In this document: positions 25,211-36,500 of the stretch, in pieces
How the letters are laid out: each line of letters starts with the position of its first letter
Position numbering within the stretch: position 1 is the stretch's first letter
Assembly (NCBI GenBank): GCA_012656075.1
Contig: JAAKBF010000078.1
Span: forward strand, 248,001 to 312,000
Origin: Phytophthora hibernalis
Taxonomy: Eukaryota; Oomycota; Peronosporomycetes; Peronosporales; Peronosporaceae
Length of the DNA stretch: 64,000 nucleotides
Reading direction: 5' to 3'
Notes under the pieces: generated by a model
Databases searched by the model: none
What the model was told of the DNA's origin: nothing
What the model saw: only the letters and a program-made list of their open reading frames with translations
Position numbers and translations under genes: made by a program

Positions 25211-25357
25211 ACTAACGCATTCTTGTGGATAGGCTTCATTTCTAAGTGGAAAACTGATCGTTTTCTTCTCTTTTACCTCAAGTATATTTTATTTCGAAGA
25301 AGATATACTATTTTAATAGTCTATCTTCCTCGGTTCTATTATTAAAATAATAGTTAC
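25211..25357. other. AT-rich junction between arm B and the next paralogous block
   Basis: About 150 bp without a gene. It contains self-complementary stretches (ACTATTTTAATAGT near 25307 and CTATTATTAAAATAATAG near 25336). No copy of it was seen elsewhere in the window. Confidence 0.5.
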
Positions 25358-25548
25358 CTCGAAAAAGTATGCTAGTGCGACTAATTTTGGCCAACCAAAG
25401 TGCAATACGATCCGCAATAAATTCTCAACAAAAAGACAAACGACATTCTCCATTCCGGAAAAGCCGGTCGCGGTGCAAACCTCTGTTGCTCGAGCTCACA
25501 ATCAGATTGTCGCCGGACTTTTAAAGTCCTTAAAAGGGATGACGGATC
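25358..25548 (+). repeat. Paralogous block, copy 1, part 1
   Basis: Matches 43038-43225 closely, from CTCGAAAAAGTATGC to GATGACGGATC. In copy 2 this block runs directly into the sequence found here only at 31317, so everything between (25549-31316) is an insertion in copy 1. Confidence 0.85.
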
Positions 25549-25686
25549 TTCCTCCTGTAGCAGAGCACGTTGTTTTTAAGGGGCAAATCTTCAACTTGAT
25601 GATGGGTCTTAAGAAGTTGAATCCGACTTTGACCGTAGTGGACGAAGTCGAGCCCCCAGAGAGGAGAATTCCACAAGACCATCAGC

Positions 25687-26759
25687 TTAGCGTTGAAGCC
25701 GTTTTGAACCGCTGGCCATTGTTGCAGACAGCGAGGACACCGACTCCTTACACAAGCGAGTGTAGACCTTGTATGTATCCAACGCCCATCGGCCATGAAA
25801 TAGAATCGTGAGGGCATCGACCCCGACCGATACATGTGCGTAGCTCCTCCAGATCGTAGCGAGTGTGTACCAAAAGATGAAGGTGACTCGCCGGCTCGGC
25901 CTGCCGCCTGTTGAATCGCCATCGAGACTGACCGAGCTGTGACCGCCTTCGGCATGCCATTGCGGTCTCTGAACATCGCAGCTGGGAGTTCGGCCGGTAA
26001 TGTGCTTCGAGCTCTCATGAGGAGTAGTGCACCCAGAACAGGGCACAGGACCACGTGTCCCGATCGCTGGAGCATCCGCAGGGTTGGAGGTCCGTTCTGG
26101 TTGGTTTTAGATCCCCGGAGTTTGATGTGGACTGTCGTAGCTTTCGCTGGATCTAACGGGGGTTGCCCGTGTTCATCTGTGACGGCTATGTCGGAAGCCC
26201 TCAGCGCAAACCAACGAAACTTACCACCACCCACGGTGACGATCTCCGACCGACGAAGCAGGAAAAAGAAGGCCAGACACAGTACCCTCCACATTGCTTG
26301 GTCCGAGGCGTTGTAAATGTTGAGCGAAGAGAAGCACGATTCCAGAAGGCGGATTGATACTGGTAATTTCCGCTGGCTGGGTGTGTCGAGACGCCGGGTG
26401 CCTTTCAGGAGCATGCGGATTTGTGGATGGTCGACTGGAAACGCTCGGCCGGCCGCGATGAAAAAATGACGGATCCCCATGAGGTTGTTTACAATAGACG
26501 AGCTGCGAATTGGGCGTCCAGGGACGTGGCCAAAGCGAAAGCCGTGGACGATGAAATCCGAGATGAGTTGCAGACGAGCGGGCTCGGAGGCGAAGTCGAT
26601 CCAGTGGTTGAAGCCTCGTCGAGTTACCCAGCCACACCAGAATCGGAATGCAGAGGCGTATTTCGCGAGTGTAGAGTCGGCCACCGATTGCTCTCGCAGA
26701 TACTGTGCCAGGTTGCTTCCATCGTGTCGCTGCAAAACGGTGGTTGAACCTGTTCCCAT
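25687..26759 (-). CDS. Tyrosine recombinase of DIRS-like element 1 (one frameshift)
   Basis: Site-specific recombinase that would integrate the circular cDNA. The N-terminal SAM-like helices (NLAQYLREQSVADSTLAKYA) are followed by box I FLLRRSEIV (Arg), THSLRSGGATHM (the HxxR motif), FHGRW and, at the end, TYKVYTRL holding the Tyr nucleophile. All the catalytic residues can be found. The frame changes just after THMYRSG (near 25830), so the C-terminal catalytic part lies in a different frame from the rest, ending at the stop at 25687. Confidence 0.85.
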
Positions 26760-26795
26760 CCATTAATGAGGTTATAAATTTGCTGACGCATGGCG

Positions 26796-28436
26796 TCACC
26801 GCTCGAAGACGGGATCCGGCATCCGCAATGATATTGTCAACACCGGCAATGTGCGATGAAGATAAACGTAAGCCACGCGTGGTTTCGATATAGCCCAGTA
26901 GGCGGATGGGAGTCTGAGCTCGTGGATTGCGGGACGACATTTAGACTGCCAGGCGACTGTAGACGTGTTGTCCATTCGGAAGTGCACGTGCGTCGGGTTT
27001 GTCCGTTGGGAGATACCCACGACTCAGACCACATGAGGACTGCAAACGCACACGCCAGCAGCTCCCGGTAATTGATGTCAAACCAATCCTGCTGGCTGTC
27101 ATGAAACGCGGCAATGAGGTTCCGTTCGGACGCGGAAAACTGGTAGACCATGACTCGCCTCCGGGACTTATCGACGGCGCACATGCCAGTATCAGACGCG
27201 TCGGTCCGATCGTGACGTCGTGTGGCGGATGCGCCCTGAAGTATGCCAGCGGAACCCCGTTCTGGACCGGGTTTTGAAGTATCAAGGTCCACCAGCGTAG
27301 ATCCTCTTTCATATCGGAGTCAACAGTGATTGAGGACCAGCGGCTGAGATGCCGTTCCTTGCGCCGAAGACGTTGTAGGAACGGCCGAGCGGAGTGGACG
27401 CAGGTTGCGACGTGGCGGAGAGATCCCATAAGGGATCGATTCTGCGACCAGGTCATCGAATCCGCCTGGTGCGCGTCGTGAACGGCAATGGATGCTTTCG
27501 TAATTTTGTCAGATGACATTGACACAGAGGCGGCCTTGGTGTCGAGCACCAGACCGAGGACATTTTGGTGCGTGTTCCACCCGGTAAATTTGATATTGTT
27601 CACGGCGGCTGGACCCAGTACGGACATCATAGTGGAGCGAAGAGATTGCTCAACGTCGGCGCAATTTGTACCCTTATCGGCCACCACACACACATGATCA
27701 TCCACCCAAAAGTAGTTATAGAACCCGTCCGGGTAGTCCGCATTACCAGTATTCCCGTGGATGTGTGCGATGGCTCCACCGGCCACGTCGTAGTGCCCGG
27801 GCGACGCTGTCCAGCCGAATCCTGCTGCGAGGTCCATCACCAAGGCATTTTCGGATGGGATTGAGCCGACAAACTTATGAGCAGAGTTGCTGTGAATTCC
27901 CAGGTTGCGGAAGGCTGCGGCCACATCACCAAGCATAAGCTTGATGTCATCGGCTGAGAACCGGTCTGTTTGTTCCAATATTTCTTTGGCTATGGAATCA
28001 CAATGGACGTATTCCGCCGTTGGTATGTCGGCCTGGACGGTGGATCATTGACAGAGCTACCGTCAGGGTAGGACAAGTCGTGGATGACACGACCAGAAGT
28101 GTCGGGGTCACCGTCGCCTTTGTCGACCACTCCAAACGGGCTGAGAAAGGCTTCTGGCCAAAACCTGCGTATGTCGAGGTCAACGACCATGCACCACCCC
28201 AGATCCTGCTCTTTGCGAATGTTTTTGCGCAAAACGTTGATGCGGGCGGCAGCGGATGGGTGGTTGGCTGGGCGGTGTGGTTGGGAAGGAAGCGGTTGCG
28301 ACGTAGTCACGTGGATACCTTCGTTAGCGGTGCGTAAGAGGTCGTCGAGACGTCGGTATCCAGCGCATGTGTCGCGCACCACGGCGGGTATGATGGCTTT
28401 GTTCGGACGGTAATCGGTGTTGGACTGTCCGCTCAA
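26796..28436 (-). CDS. Reverse transcriptase / RNase H of DIRS-like element 1 (frameshifted)
   Basis: In the minus direction: RT finger motifs (LSPFGVVDKGDGDPDTSGRV, near 28100), the palm motif MLGDVAAAFRN, the catalytic motif NYFWVDDHVCVV (near 27700) with both aspartates, then RNase H (SDTGMCAVDKSRRR, INYRELLACAFAVL, HFRMDNTSTVAWQ) with its D, E and D residues. Frame changes occur near 27985 and 27240 and again within the RNase H. It reads toward the recombinase, which it slightly overlaps. Confidence 0.85.
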
Positions 28437-28440
28437 GAGA

Positions 28441-31123
28441 TCAATGAATTGTGGAAGCAGCGAATGAACTCCGACAACACTTGCTGCATCGGCGTTTTGA
28501 TAGAAAATCGGGGGCGCTCAGATGTCCCCTGATCAGGCCACCGGTGGGTCGGAAGGAGAACGCACAGCGTTTGCGCGTGCCACCGAAGCACATTCCCCCG
28601 CCAAAATACCTGAGGCAGGGCTCCTTCCCGTCTGCGCGACGAGGGAGTTGGCGGATGTGGTCGGGCATACCACTCTGGCTACGAAGAACCGGACGACGGC
28701 TGCTGGCGGTGCTGCTGGCGGTGCTGCTGGCGGCGGCGCCCTCCCGTTGGTGACGGTGGTGAGCAAGCTCTTGTAGGCTCATCAGCCATTCGATGGAGTG
28801 GAAGTCGATTGACGAGACTACCGCGATAAAATTCCGCAATGTTGGGAGTCGTCGGCGATATGACCCAGCGCCGAGCCGATGTACACGTTCACGTACTGGA
28901 GCGTCAGCGTCACACGAGATGGGTCGTTGGCCGCGTCGGCCGCTTGGTTGTCGAGCACGAACTGCCTGAGACGCCCAAGCAGTCTGTTCGTGTGGTCGTA
29001 CCACAGCTTGGCCGCAGCGGAGCCGAGTCCGGTCTGTAGATATCGAGGCGTTGCCGTAGACCGCTGTGATGGTGGCCGTGGCGTAGCCGCCGGCTGGGAT
29101 TCGACCCGTGTCCTTCCCGATGAAGGGTGGTGGTAATATAGTGGGACGTGGACTCACTGTTACAGTAGGAGGTAAATGTGACGTTGTTGTTGTCGATATT
29201 ACCTGATCTGATCGAAGACCGAAGCACCGGTGAGCTGGCGGGGCCTCGGCAGCATCAGTTGCGGCTGGGCCGTTGCGGCAGCGCGAGGAACCGTACATCG
29301 TGTTGATGTGCAGCTGCTGGTCACGAGGCAAACGTCGTCGTTGGCAACGCCAAACCGACGTTGGCTAGGGCCGAGGCGAGAGTGCTCCGCCGAATGCTGG
29401 CCCAGAGATCTGCCCGATGCAAACCGTGCTGAAAACACTGAGCGGTGGTGCTCGGAGAAGGAGGCGAGCGTAGGCGTCGTACTTGCTGGCCTGGGCCAAT
29501 TGGTATTGGGCTGGCGAACTGTGCACGTGAAGCGTCGCGGTGCTCAATAACTGGTGGGGAACGGTCCACCGTAGCCGCGGTAGCTGATGGGGTAGGATAC
29601 GCCCTGAGTGCTGCTTGGGGTACGTCCGCCTCGGGGCGTAGACCGGCCGAGGCGGAATCCTCGGTGGGTTGAGGAAGGCGGGGGTGGTACGGGTGGTTCT
29701 CGAGGCGCTGCCGTCGAATGGGTCTCTAGATATCGAGGCGCTGCCGACGAATTGGTCTGCAGATATCGAAGCGCTGCCGTCGAATGGGTCTCCAATAAGA
29801 TGTCGTCGTACGACTTGCACGCTGTTGGCGCCTGCGGCAGGGCTGCCGTCTCACCGAAGACGGCTGCAAAGTTGACGTTGCTCGACCCTCGATTGAGTCG
29901 CTCGACCACCGAAAGGGGACGGAAGTGGAGGACCGACAGTCCGCGAGAGCCCACGCGTCTGCTGTAGAACGCCATGAGCACGGCCGGTGCCGTATCGAAT
30001 TGAACGCAGTACATCTCTCGTAGCGTTAGAACGAAAGCCATTGGGGAAACAAACGTACCATTATGTTGGAGCAGATTGGGAAACATCCTGTGGGCTGCAA
30101 GGATGTGCGATAGGTGAGGCGCGTAGTCACCTTTCACACGCGTTGTCGCCGAGGGAAACTCGATGAGCGCAGCTCACCCAATTGGGCTGGGGGCAACTCG
30201 CCGGCAGGGATAGTCCAGGACCCCGCTGTACGTCAAAAGGGAGGGGTTGCCCGGTTGTAGAGAGCGGAGCCGTCGAGCATGGCTGCTGATGCTGATGTTG
30301 TTGCTGCCCGCTGGAGGTGTTGCTGAACTCGAGGCGGTGAGCAAGAGCCTCAACAAGCTCCTGGAGCGCAAGCACCTGCGCCGACAAGGTTGCGACAGTC
30401 ACAGAGGAAGCTGGCGCGTCACCGACAGTACCACTACATGGAGTGGTGGACGAGCCTGGTTGGGTCGCTGCTGCATGCGTCCCGTCCGCGAGGAACGCAG
30501 CTAAGTCAAACCTGGCGCCGCCGGCGGCGAGGGGCGTGTTGACAGGACGCTGCGGGCACGCAACGGGCCTGCAGCGGCGCCGTGGTTAGACGGTCCTGAC
30601 AAAGATGCGGGCGGGGTACGACTCGTGTCACGGGGAAGAGTGAATGGATCTTGGGTTGCCTCGTCTGTCAAGTCGAGATGCAGTGACGCAGTCGGTCCAC
30701 GGTGTACAGGTTCCGGTGGTGCATCCGCTGCTGGTGACGGTGAGGCAGTCGGTGCAGCTTTGTGCTCCGGTCGGGGTGTGGAACCTGCCCATTGCTCGCC
30801 CGGAGCGTTCCGGCTGGTTGGTTGCGTCGGGGCTGCAGCGCCGCCAGCGCTGGCCGCAGTAGTCTTGGCGCGCCCGAGCTTCTTTTGCGCTCGGTCGATC
30901 GTGCTGCAGCGTCAGCCTTCCGCTTCTGTAGCCTGCCGCTGACACGAGGAGCATCGCCGGGCGACGCAGGGCCAGCGACAACATCGGTGTTGGCGGTCAC
31001 GTGGGCGGTGGTCGTGTCCTTGGGCGGCCCTGCATCGGCCCCGACGGTCGGGGTCGGAGAGGTTAGAGCCGAGGTCGGGCGAGATTCGCGCTGGGGCGTA
31101 GGCGAGCTGGCTGTGGTCGGCAT
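28441..31123 (-). CDS. Gag-like region of DIRS-like element 1 (broken)
   Basis: Several minus-strand frames. The clearest is 29544-30137, starting MKGDYAPHLSHILAAHRMFP, which resembles the matching region of element 2 (55458-56177). Upstream (30668-31123) is a Pro/Thr/Arg-rich N-terminal part. Downstream (28441-29331) a CLRYFGGGMCFGGTRKRCAF stretch resembles the Cys-rich zinc-finger end of DIRS-type Gag. A ~33-bp minisatellite (29698-29795) adds LETHSTAAPR-type repeats to the protein. Function, by family, is nucleocapsid formation. Confidence 0.6.
29698..29795 (-). repeat. 33-bp minisatellite in the Gag-like gene
   Basis: Three tandem copies built on TATCGAGGCGCTGCCG and AATGGGTCT-type blocks with point differences. 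The period is a multiple of three, so the repeats stay in frame. Confidence 0.75.
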
Positions 31124-31316
31124 TGCGAGAGATGACCGGCAGGAAAGGGGGCGATGGGTTCGAGCTTGGACGCTTGGTAGCTTCAGTGGAAACTGGAAAC
31201 TGAGAGCTCGACAGCCATTGCCTTCAGCGCGGCACTATCGTCACGACCTTGTCAGGGTTACGGTTTGTGCTCTGCCGCGTCCGAAAAACCAATTCTCGGA
31301 CAAGCCAGAATACATG

Positions 31317-31836
31317 CCTCGGAAACCGTCGATGGATCATCGAGTGGGTTCAATGATCGCTGTGGCTTTTGATTAGAATGAAACACCTTTAGATGCACAC
31401 ATAGATCGCCCTAGCTGGAAATGCTCGACTGGGCACCCTCTTTGCTGCGCGTAGTTCGTTAACAACCGCACGCCAGAGGAGCTGTCCATGACGGCGTTTC
31501 CTTCGTTGTTGGGAGCTGAATAAATTCGGGCGAGATCCCAAACGTTGCGGACACCATAGTAAAACCAAGTGTATTTGATTTAGACACGATTCTAGGCAGC
31601 TGTCGGAGGAAATCTAAAAGTAAGCACGTGTCTAAAATGTCCGTTTCTGTCCGAAATCGATGCGACAAATGGGTAAATTCTCAACAAAAAGACAAACGAC
31701 ATTTTCATTTTCAACATCTAGACTTTGGTAGTTCAAATAGAATTGGAGCGAGTTTGCTGAGCAGTATGAGTAGAGGTTCCTCTGCCTCCCCACGGCGCAC
31801 GCGACTAGCTCCCAACTGAATGCTTAGCCTTGCTTG
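31317..31836 (+). repeat. Paralogous block, copy 1, part 2
   Basis: Matches 43226-43590 plus 56981-57132. It is continuous here across the GGGTAAATTC site at 31671-31680, where copy 2 carries the satellite array and DIRS-like element 2. The right part includes the 3' coding end of the antiporter gene (see 57016-59862), cut at GCTTG by an LTR element. Confidence 0.85.
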
Positions 31837-32128
31837 TAGCAGCTTTAGCGCGTTGAGTGAATACTTGAACGAAGAGAAGGAAAGGACGAACGCTTGTGCA
31901 GTTGCGAGTGAAACTCAAAGTGGTATTAGCTTAGCCAAGTGCCGTGCACGAGGAGGAAAGCACGAGGCCCAAAAACCCCTTTCACTAGCAACCCAAGATA
32001 GTTTGGCCGCCATGGCGAGCCCAATCAAACAAGGTTGGCGAGTGGATTTCCTGCCGTACTGGGACTTGACCGAACATGAGTGACCACGAGAGAGTCTAAG
32101 CGACTACGTCGAGTCCCGTACTCTCATA
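31837..32128 (-). repeat. 3' LTR of outer element
   Basis: Direct partner of 37377-37677. GCTTG target duplication just outside. Confidence 0.85.
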
Positions 32129-32157
32129 CTCCCCGTAACTCATGTTCCCCCAAAACA

Positions 32158-32510
32158 TACGAGAGTGTTGGTCTCGCCTGCTCCAGAGCTGGGCTTGGGT
32201 TGAAGTCGGAGTAGTAGTCGGAAAGTAGCTTGCTTGTGCACGAGGTAAGAAATTTCAAAGTGAGCAAGACGGTCTGTGTTGCATCGGGGAAGGCCCACAG
32301 GCAAAAACCCTTTCAGTTCTCAGTGACTACTCCGGTTCACCGTAGTGAACAATGGAGGACCAACCATGACCCGGATTCATACCTGGAGAGCTCCGCAGAG
32401 CCTTTCCTGGATCTATCCTTCTCCCTCATAGTCACAACCACTCACAGTCCGCGCTTCTCTTATTCAAGGGTATCTAGCTGGGATGACACTACCACCAGCT
32501 ATGGCTCTTA
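32158..32510 (-). repeat. 3' LTR of copia element
   Basis: Direct partner of 36148-36500, beginning TACGAG and TGTTGGTCTCGCC. A purine-rich tract (GAAGTGGGAG on the minus strand) abuts it. Confidence 0.85.
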
Positions 32511-32716
32511 CTCCCACTTCATACCACGCTAGATAGCAGTTCATATGCACCTTATACAATGTGCACCAGAACGACCGAGCGACGACGGATGCCCTAAACC
32601 AGAAGTGTTAAAATTCTTGCATCTCGACGTCGGTGGCAGCCTCTTCTCCAGCAGCAACCGCAATTGCCGCACAGGCTACCGGTACTTCTTCAACATTCAG
32701 ACGGCTACGTTGGCGC

Positions 32717-35118
32717 TCAAACTCTGCAGGGCTTCGTGAACACATCCGCGAGGTTCTGAGCACTCTGCACGTACACCACATCCAATTCCTTTGCTTGAAC
32801 ATACTTGTTGATGAACCGCGCGTGTTTGGCCATGTGCCCAACTCTCGACGTGTTGCCATTGCTGGCCACCACTGCAATAGTGCTCTGGTTGTCGCAATAA
32901 ACCGGTACTTGTATGTGTTGACCACCGTAGCCGAGCTCCAGTAGAAGCTCACGCGCCCATACCACTATTTTGCTGCATTCATAGCATGCAACCAACTCTG
33001 AACTGCAGGTATCCTCTGTGACGCGTCTCTGACCGTGGCTCTTCCACATCCACATGGTACCATGTAAGCGCAGTAGGTAGCCCGTCATAGACCTGCTCGC
33101 CTCCGGGCACGACTGGTGATCGGCATCACAAAAGGCGTCCATCACCGGGAGCTAAGGTGTCGCTCGATACACCAATCCCATGTCCTTAGTGGCTAACGCG
33201 TAGCGCACGACTCGCTGTACGGCTCTGTAGTTCTCCACGGTGTATGCGCTCATGTAACGCCCCAGTGGCCTAACTGCATTCGCAAGATCTGGTCGGGTAC
33301 ATGCTACCAGGTACTGCAGCGATCCAACAATCTCCTTGTATGGCAGTGCCGGGTCATTATTCTTGGCTTCATTTGTTTCGATCGCAGTTGGCTTTTCGTG
33401 GTGGAATTGAGGAGAGCGCACTACCCCAATCCAAACTTCTCCGCAAGTCGTTCAATGTAGGCCGTCTGGGACAAGCATAGAATGCGCCCAGGCAGTAGTT
33501 TACCCCCATGCCAAGCAGGTGATGCACACGACCAAGGTCCTTTAAGTTGAAGCGAGCAGGAAGTTGTTTCACAACACAGTCGATATCAGAAAGGTTACCG
33601 GCAAGTATAATGTCATCGACATATACTGTAAGAAAGACAACACGTCCTCCACGGCGTCTCCAGTACACTCCAGCATCGTGTGTGCACTGCACGAACCCAA
33701 GTTCACCTAGCACCTTATGAAATGTATCATTTCAGATCTTGGATGCTTGTTTTAGTCCGTAAAGTCCCTTCTTAAGTCTGCATACACGATCTGTTCCGTC
33801 TTCGTATCCTTCCGGCTGCTCCATATAAATGACGACGTCAACTAACTCTCCGTTGAGGAATGCTGTGACAAAGTCGACATGCTTGCACTCCAGTCCCACG
33901 AACATAGCTATCAGCAACACGAGTCGAACCGATTCAATCCGGACTACAGGAGAGTAGGTGGCCAGACAGTCTATACCAAATTTCTGCAGAAAAGCTCGTA
34001 TGGCAAGTCTGGCCTTCAATCGGTCCACTTCTCCTCTCTCGTTCCGCTTTACCACACGTACCCAGACTGAAGTCAATATGTTAGCTCGGCGTCGTCCTTT
34101 CTTAGGTCTTGGTCGAGGCACGAGTTCCCAGGTTTCATTCTGCATCAGTGCCTCGTACTCCAAATCCATGGCGTTGCGCCAACCTTCCGCATGTTCCGAA
34201 GCTAAGGCTTCCATTCGAGTTGTTGGGTTCAGGATGTCATTCACCACCCCAATCAGCATGCACTGCATTAATGACATCGCCATCACCCACGTGTTAGGGT
34301 TGTACCAACTGCTTGATCGTCGTTGTCGCCCGATCTACGTGGTGCTGCTGTTGGAACTTGAGTTGCTTGGACATGTGTCCTGCCACCAACTGGGTCCACA
34401 GTTATAGTATAAGCGTCAACACCATTACTCGCATTATAACCAGCTGCAACCGTATTTGTTGCTCCAGGTCCGTTCATGTTCGTGCTCCCACTGACCCCAG
34501 CAACTTGTGAAACTGCATTCACATTCTGGTCGGATACCGTGGTCAAGTTCACGCGGCTTTCCGTGGCACCACACGCCCCGCCATGACATGCATCGTACTC
34601 TAACGTTTCAATGTATTCCCAGTCGCTTTCATCACTGCTACTCATGTTCACATCATCATCTGCGTTGCCAACATCGGGTGTCAGACGCTTGTCCTCCAGG
34701 TCTTCGACATCAAACTCACTATCGGTGATTACTTGGTCAACGTGTGATGGGATGTCTGAAATAGACACATGCGTGACAGGAAGCAGTACATACGGGATTT
34801 CACTTGGCACTGCTGTTTCCTTCCCATAGTACCGCCTAGCCATCAGCTTCTCCACGTAATCGCCCCCACTGCTACATCTTCACGAAAACGGACCGATCTT
34901 CGTTGAAGAATGTCCCCAGTCTCGAGGCCCAGCAGTCGGTAGCCCAAGGTCGATTCCGCCATGCCAAGAAACACTGCAGGTTTGGCTCTCATCTCTAACT
35001 TGTTGTTCTGTTTTGGCTTTGGCAGGTGGTGGTAGGCCACACAACCACACACTTTCAGGTCCTTCATGTCTGGTTTGCGGTTCCACAGCTTCTGGTGCGG
35101 AGTCATGTCCTTCAGGGC
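32717..35118 (-). CDS. Copia Pol remnant: integrase C-terminus, RT, RNase H (broken)
   Basis: From right to left: the integrase C-terminal region (MTPHQKLWNRKPDMKDLKVC, 34843-35106); a linker; reverse transcriptase (WVRVVKRNERGEVDRLKARL, YSPVVRIESVRLVLLIAM, DFVTAFLNGEL, GLYGLKQAS, then FLTVYVDDIILAG with the catalytic DD near 33620); and RNase H (GYLLRLHGTMWMWKSHGQRR, YCDNQSTIAVV, HARFINKYVQ, ending ADVFTKP near 32725). Frames change near 34285, 33725, 33400 and 33150. Protease, the integrase zinc finger and the integrase core are absent. Confidence 0.85.
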
Positions 35119-36092
35119 TTTTTGTTAGCGTCAATGCCATTTTCTCTTGCAAAGCTTTCCATCCAAAGCATCCGCACGCAGATGACCTTTCTTCTTGCAA
35201 AAGAAACACCTGCGATTCTCTTGTATTGCCTTCTTGCCGCTGCCTCCTTTCTTCTTAAAACGCTTCTTTGGGTTTGGGGAAGCAGCTCGTTGGGACATCA
35301 CCCTCGTGGCTTGCAACGCTCCCTCCTTGTGTTCCATCGCAGTGGCACAAGCTCTGTCTGTCTCTGCTTCGCCAAGCAGGACATTCACTACTGTGGAAAG
35401 CTCAGGTGCAGCTTCACCAATGTTGTTCCGGTTGAACGTGCGAACTACATTGCGATGAGAGTCAACCACACCTTGGAGAATAACATTGACCATTTCGGCG
35501 TCGGTGACGGCCGCGTTCATATTTGCTAACTGACGTCTCATGGTTTCCAGCTTTTCGAGATATTTCTCCGTCTTCACCAGTTGTGAATTTGGCTGCATAC
35601 AAATCGCGTCGAAGTCGAATCTCACTAGCATAAGCACGTTTGGTCTTGTCTTTCTCAAATGTATTCCACATTTCACGCGCAGTCGTCATCCTGCATACTT
35701 TCTTCGAGTCTTTAGGAAGCATGCCAAACAACAAGGCGTAGCGTGCGAATTGATTTCGCTCGACCCATTGCGGACTGTTTGGTTCATCCGCTGCGGTACC
35801 ACCCACCACTTCCCAGCAATCGTGTTGGATAAGAAAGCCCTCGATCTGAGCATGATACAGATCGAAGCCTCCTTCTTCGGTGTACTTCGGTAGTTTCGAG
35901 CCACACACGCGCCGCGTCCTGGCTCCACCAGTTGCCGCTTGCTGTTGGGTCTGCTGCTGTTGACCAGCCCCTTGTGTATTCGGACCAGTCCCTGGTTGGT
36001 TCTGTCCAGCTACTGGTATATTCACTCCACCTGAGTTCGCCGCCATGTTGACTGCGAGAGACGTCGGCAACGACTATCTTAACTACTCGCAC
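35119..36092 (-). CDS. Copia Gag (frameshifted)
   Basis: Gag polyprotein with a Gln-rich N-terminus, GGFDLYHAQIEGFLIQHDCW and MTTAREMWNTFEKDKTKRA, typical of copia gag. Near its end is a zinc knuckle (CFFCKKKGHLRAD, near 35180). The frame changes near 35650 and again inside the knuckle. A deletion joins this end to the integrase C-terminus at about 35115. Confidence 0.85.
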
Positions 36093-36147
36093 AAAGCATG
36101 GCTACGTCCGGACTAAAATGCCCGATGAATGTTTTGGGCTCAGAACC

Positions 36148-36500
36148 TACGAGTGTTGGTCTCGCCTGCACCAGAGTTGGGCTTGGGTTGAAGTCGGAGT
36201 AGTAGTCGGAAAGTAGCTTGCTTGTGCACGAGGTAAGAAATTTCAAAGTGAGCAAGACGGTCTGTGTTGCATCGGGGAAGGCCCACAGGCAAAAAAACCC
36301 TTTCAGTTCTCAGTGACTACTCCGGTTCACCGTAGTGAACAATGGAGGACCAACCATGGCCCGGATTCATACCTGGAGAGCGCCGCAGAGCCTTTCCTGG
36401 ATCTATCCTTCTCCCTCATAGTCACAACCACTCACAGTCCGCGCTTCTCTTATTCAAGGGTATCTAGCTGGGATGACACTACCACCAGCTATGGCTCTAA
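36148..36500 (-). repeat. 5' LTR of copia element
   Basis: Partner of 32158-32510. The sequence just beyond it (36505-36540, GTGCCGTGCACGAGGAGGAA) resembles part of the outer element's LTR, so this edge may be rearranged. Confidence 0.8.

Larger units (their letters stand above)
25549..31316 (-). mobile_element. DIRS-like tyrosine-recombinase retrotransposon 1
   Basis: About 5.77 kb, bounded by comparison with the empty site in the paralogous block (GACGGATC joined to CCTCGGAAAC at about 43225). No target-site duplication is seen, as expected for tyrosine-recombinase retroelements. On the minus strand the order is gag-like, RT, RNase H, tyrosine recombinase. Catalytic motifs are kept but the frames are broken in several places. 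No gene unrelated to the element was seen inside it. The exact termini and any split or inverted repeats could not be resolved by eye. Confidence 0.85.
32158..36500 (-). mobile_element. Ty1/copia LTR retrotransposon, internally deleted
   Basis: LTRs at 32158-32510 and 36148-36500 (353 bp each, with about half a dozen differences). On the minus strand the 5' LTR is followed by GGTTCTGAGCCCAAAAC (RC of ~36130-36146), probably the primer-binding site. Next come gag and a pol that lacks protease and most of integrase but keeps RT and RNase H. It sits inside the outer LTR element. I could not find a clean target duplication, so the right edge near 36500 is uncertain. Confidence 0.85.

Noticed and set aside
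28681..28740. Ala/Gly-rich repeat (GGTGCTGCTGGC) as a separate gene or structural protein
   Set aside because: A short trinucleotide-type repeat inside the Gag-like region of DIRS element 1.
31459..31668. Minus-strand frame repeated at 43324-43566
   Set aside because: Found in both paralogous blocks, but with stops and length changes between them and no recognisable domain.
32230..32532. Frame inside the copia LTR, repeated at 36313-36573
   Set aside because: Lies within the LTR and is explained by it; not a gene.
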